A stretch of 50,586 bases of DNA from assembly GCA_905372235.1 (NCBI GenBank), contig CAJPOF010000009.1, forward strand, positions 1 to 50,586, given 5' to 3'. Source of the stretch: an uncultured Treponema sp. (GTDB lineage Bacteria; Spirochaetota; Spirochaetia; Treponematales; Treponemataceae). This document shows positions 50,542-50,586 of this stretch, one piece after another (position 1 is the first letter of the stretch; every line of letters begins with the position of its first letter). The notes beneath the pieces are model-generated. The model was given only the letters and a program-made list of their open reading frames with translations. It was not told the DNA's origin and made no database searches. A program made the translations under genes and the position numbers.

Positions 50542-50586
50542 TTGGTCTTATGTCCGCCCCAAGAATCGGACTTTTGTCCGATTCTT
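50507..50586. repeat. hairpin repeat, element A copy 2 (cut by window end)
   Basis: GGGCGGACAT (50507-50516) pairs with ATGTCCGCCC (50550-50559), and AAGAATCGGAC (50561-50571) with GTCCGATTCTT (50576-50586) around TTTT. It matches 39885-39964 in order and spacing. It begins inside the 3' end of the SirTM gene and continues beyond the window. Confidence 0.85.

Overview
The window reads as a chromosome segment of a Treponema-like spirochaete. The main pointers are an in-frame cytidylate kinase-ribosomal protein S1 fusion, a periplasmic-flagellum block (FlbB, FliK-like, FlgD, FlgE) whose hook protein has Lys165 and Cys178, many spirochaetal-type lipoproteins and TPR proteins, and a eukaryote-type hexokinase. 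Base composition is moderate. Species cannot be fixed from the sequence alone.

Layout. 0.2-4.3 kb: rpe followed by three TPR or exported proteins of unknown role, ending in a terminator. 4.4-10.7 kb: recA, folK, scpA, scpB, an rRNA pseudouridine synthase and the cmk-rpsA fusion, mostly overlapping or closely spaced. 10.7-13.3 kb: a degenerate NtrC-type AAA+ regulator, a membrane TPR protein and a lipoprotein. 13.35-20.4 kb: tRNA-Arg(UCU), a TIGR01212 radical SAM protein, a GH3 lipoprotein, an RsmB-type methyltransferase, a DEAD-box helicase and a YbiT/YkpA-type ABC-F protein. 20.4-21.4 kb: a broken ClbS/DfsB remnant and a very acidic 88-residue protein behind a strong terminator. 21.6-27.2 kb: a complete rnfCDGEAB ion-pumping ferredoxin:NAD oxidoreductase cluster with two internal terminator-like hairpins. 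27.2-30.7 kb: UvrD/PcrA helicase and hexokinase. 30.7-34.8 kb: the flagellar block. 34.8-38.2 kb: an outer-membrane barrel candidate, a lipoprotein and a decayed lipoprotein pseudogene. 38.2-39.8 kb: a COG2509-type FAD protein.

39.9-44.4 kb is the most foreign-looking part. It holds a compound hairpin repeat array, a polytopic GT-C-like protein, a hexapeptide acyltransferase, a protein with an NADase-type glycan-binding domain and a VanW protein. Its codon use looks different from the housekeeping genes. 44.4-47.8 kb: a GH13 amylase under a promoter carrying two palindromic operators, a DUF4349 lipoprotein, and a ComFB-domain protein fused to a beta-sandwich. 48.0-50.6 kb: a Phd-type antitoxin whose RelE toxin partner has three in-frame stops, then a macrodomain-SirTM pair (ADP-ribosylation writer and eraser) whose 3' end runs into a second copy of the 39.9 kb repeat.

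The observations I rate highest are the covarying hairpin repeats at 39.9 and 50.5 kb, the SirTM/macrodomain pair without a visible GcvH-L substrate gene, the conserved hook cross-link residues, the TACCG-NN-CGGTA double operator over the amylase promoter, and the cmk-rpsA fusion with a plausible internal start. No single cassette here is clearly a wholly new system. The hairpin repeat family is the best candidate for something undescribed.
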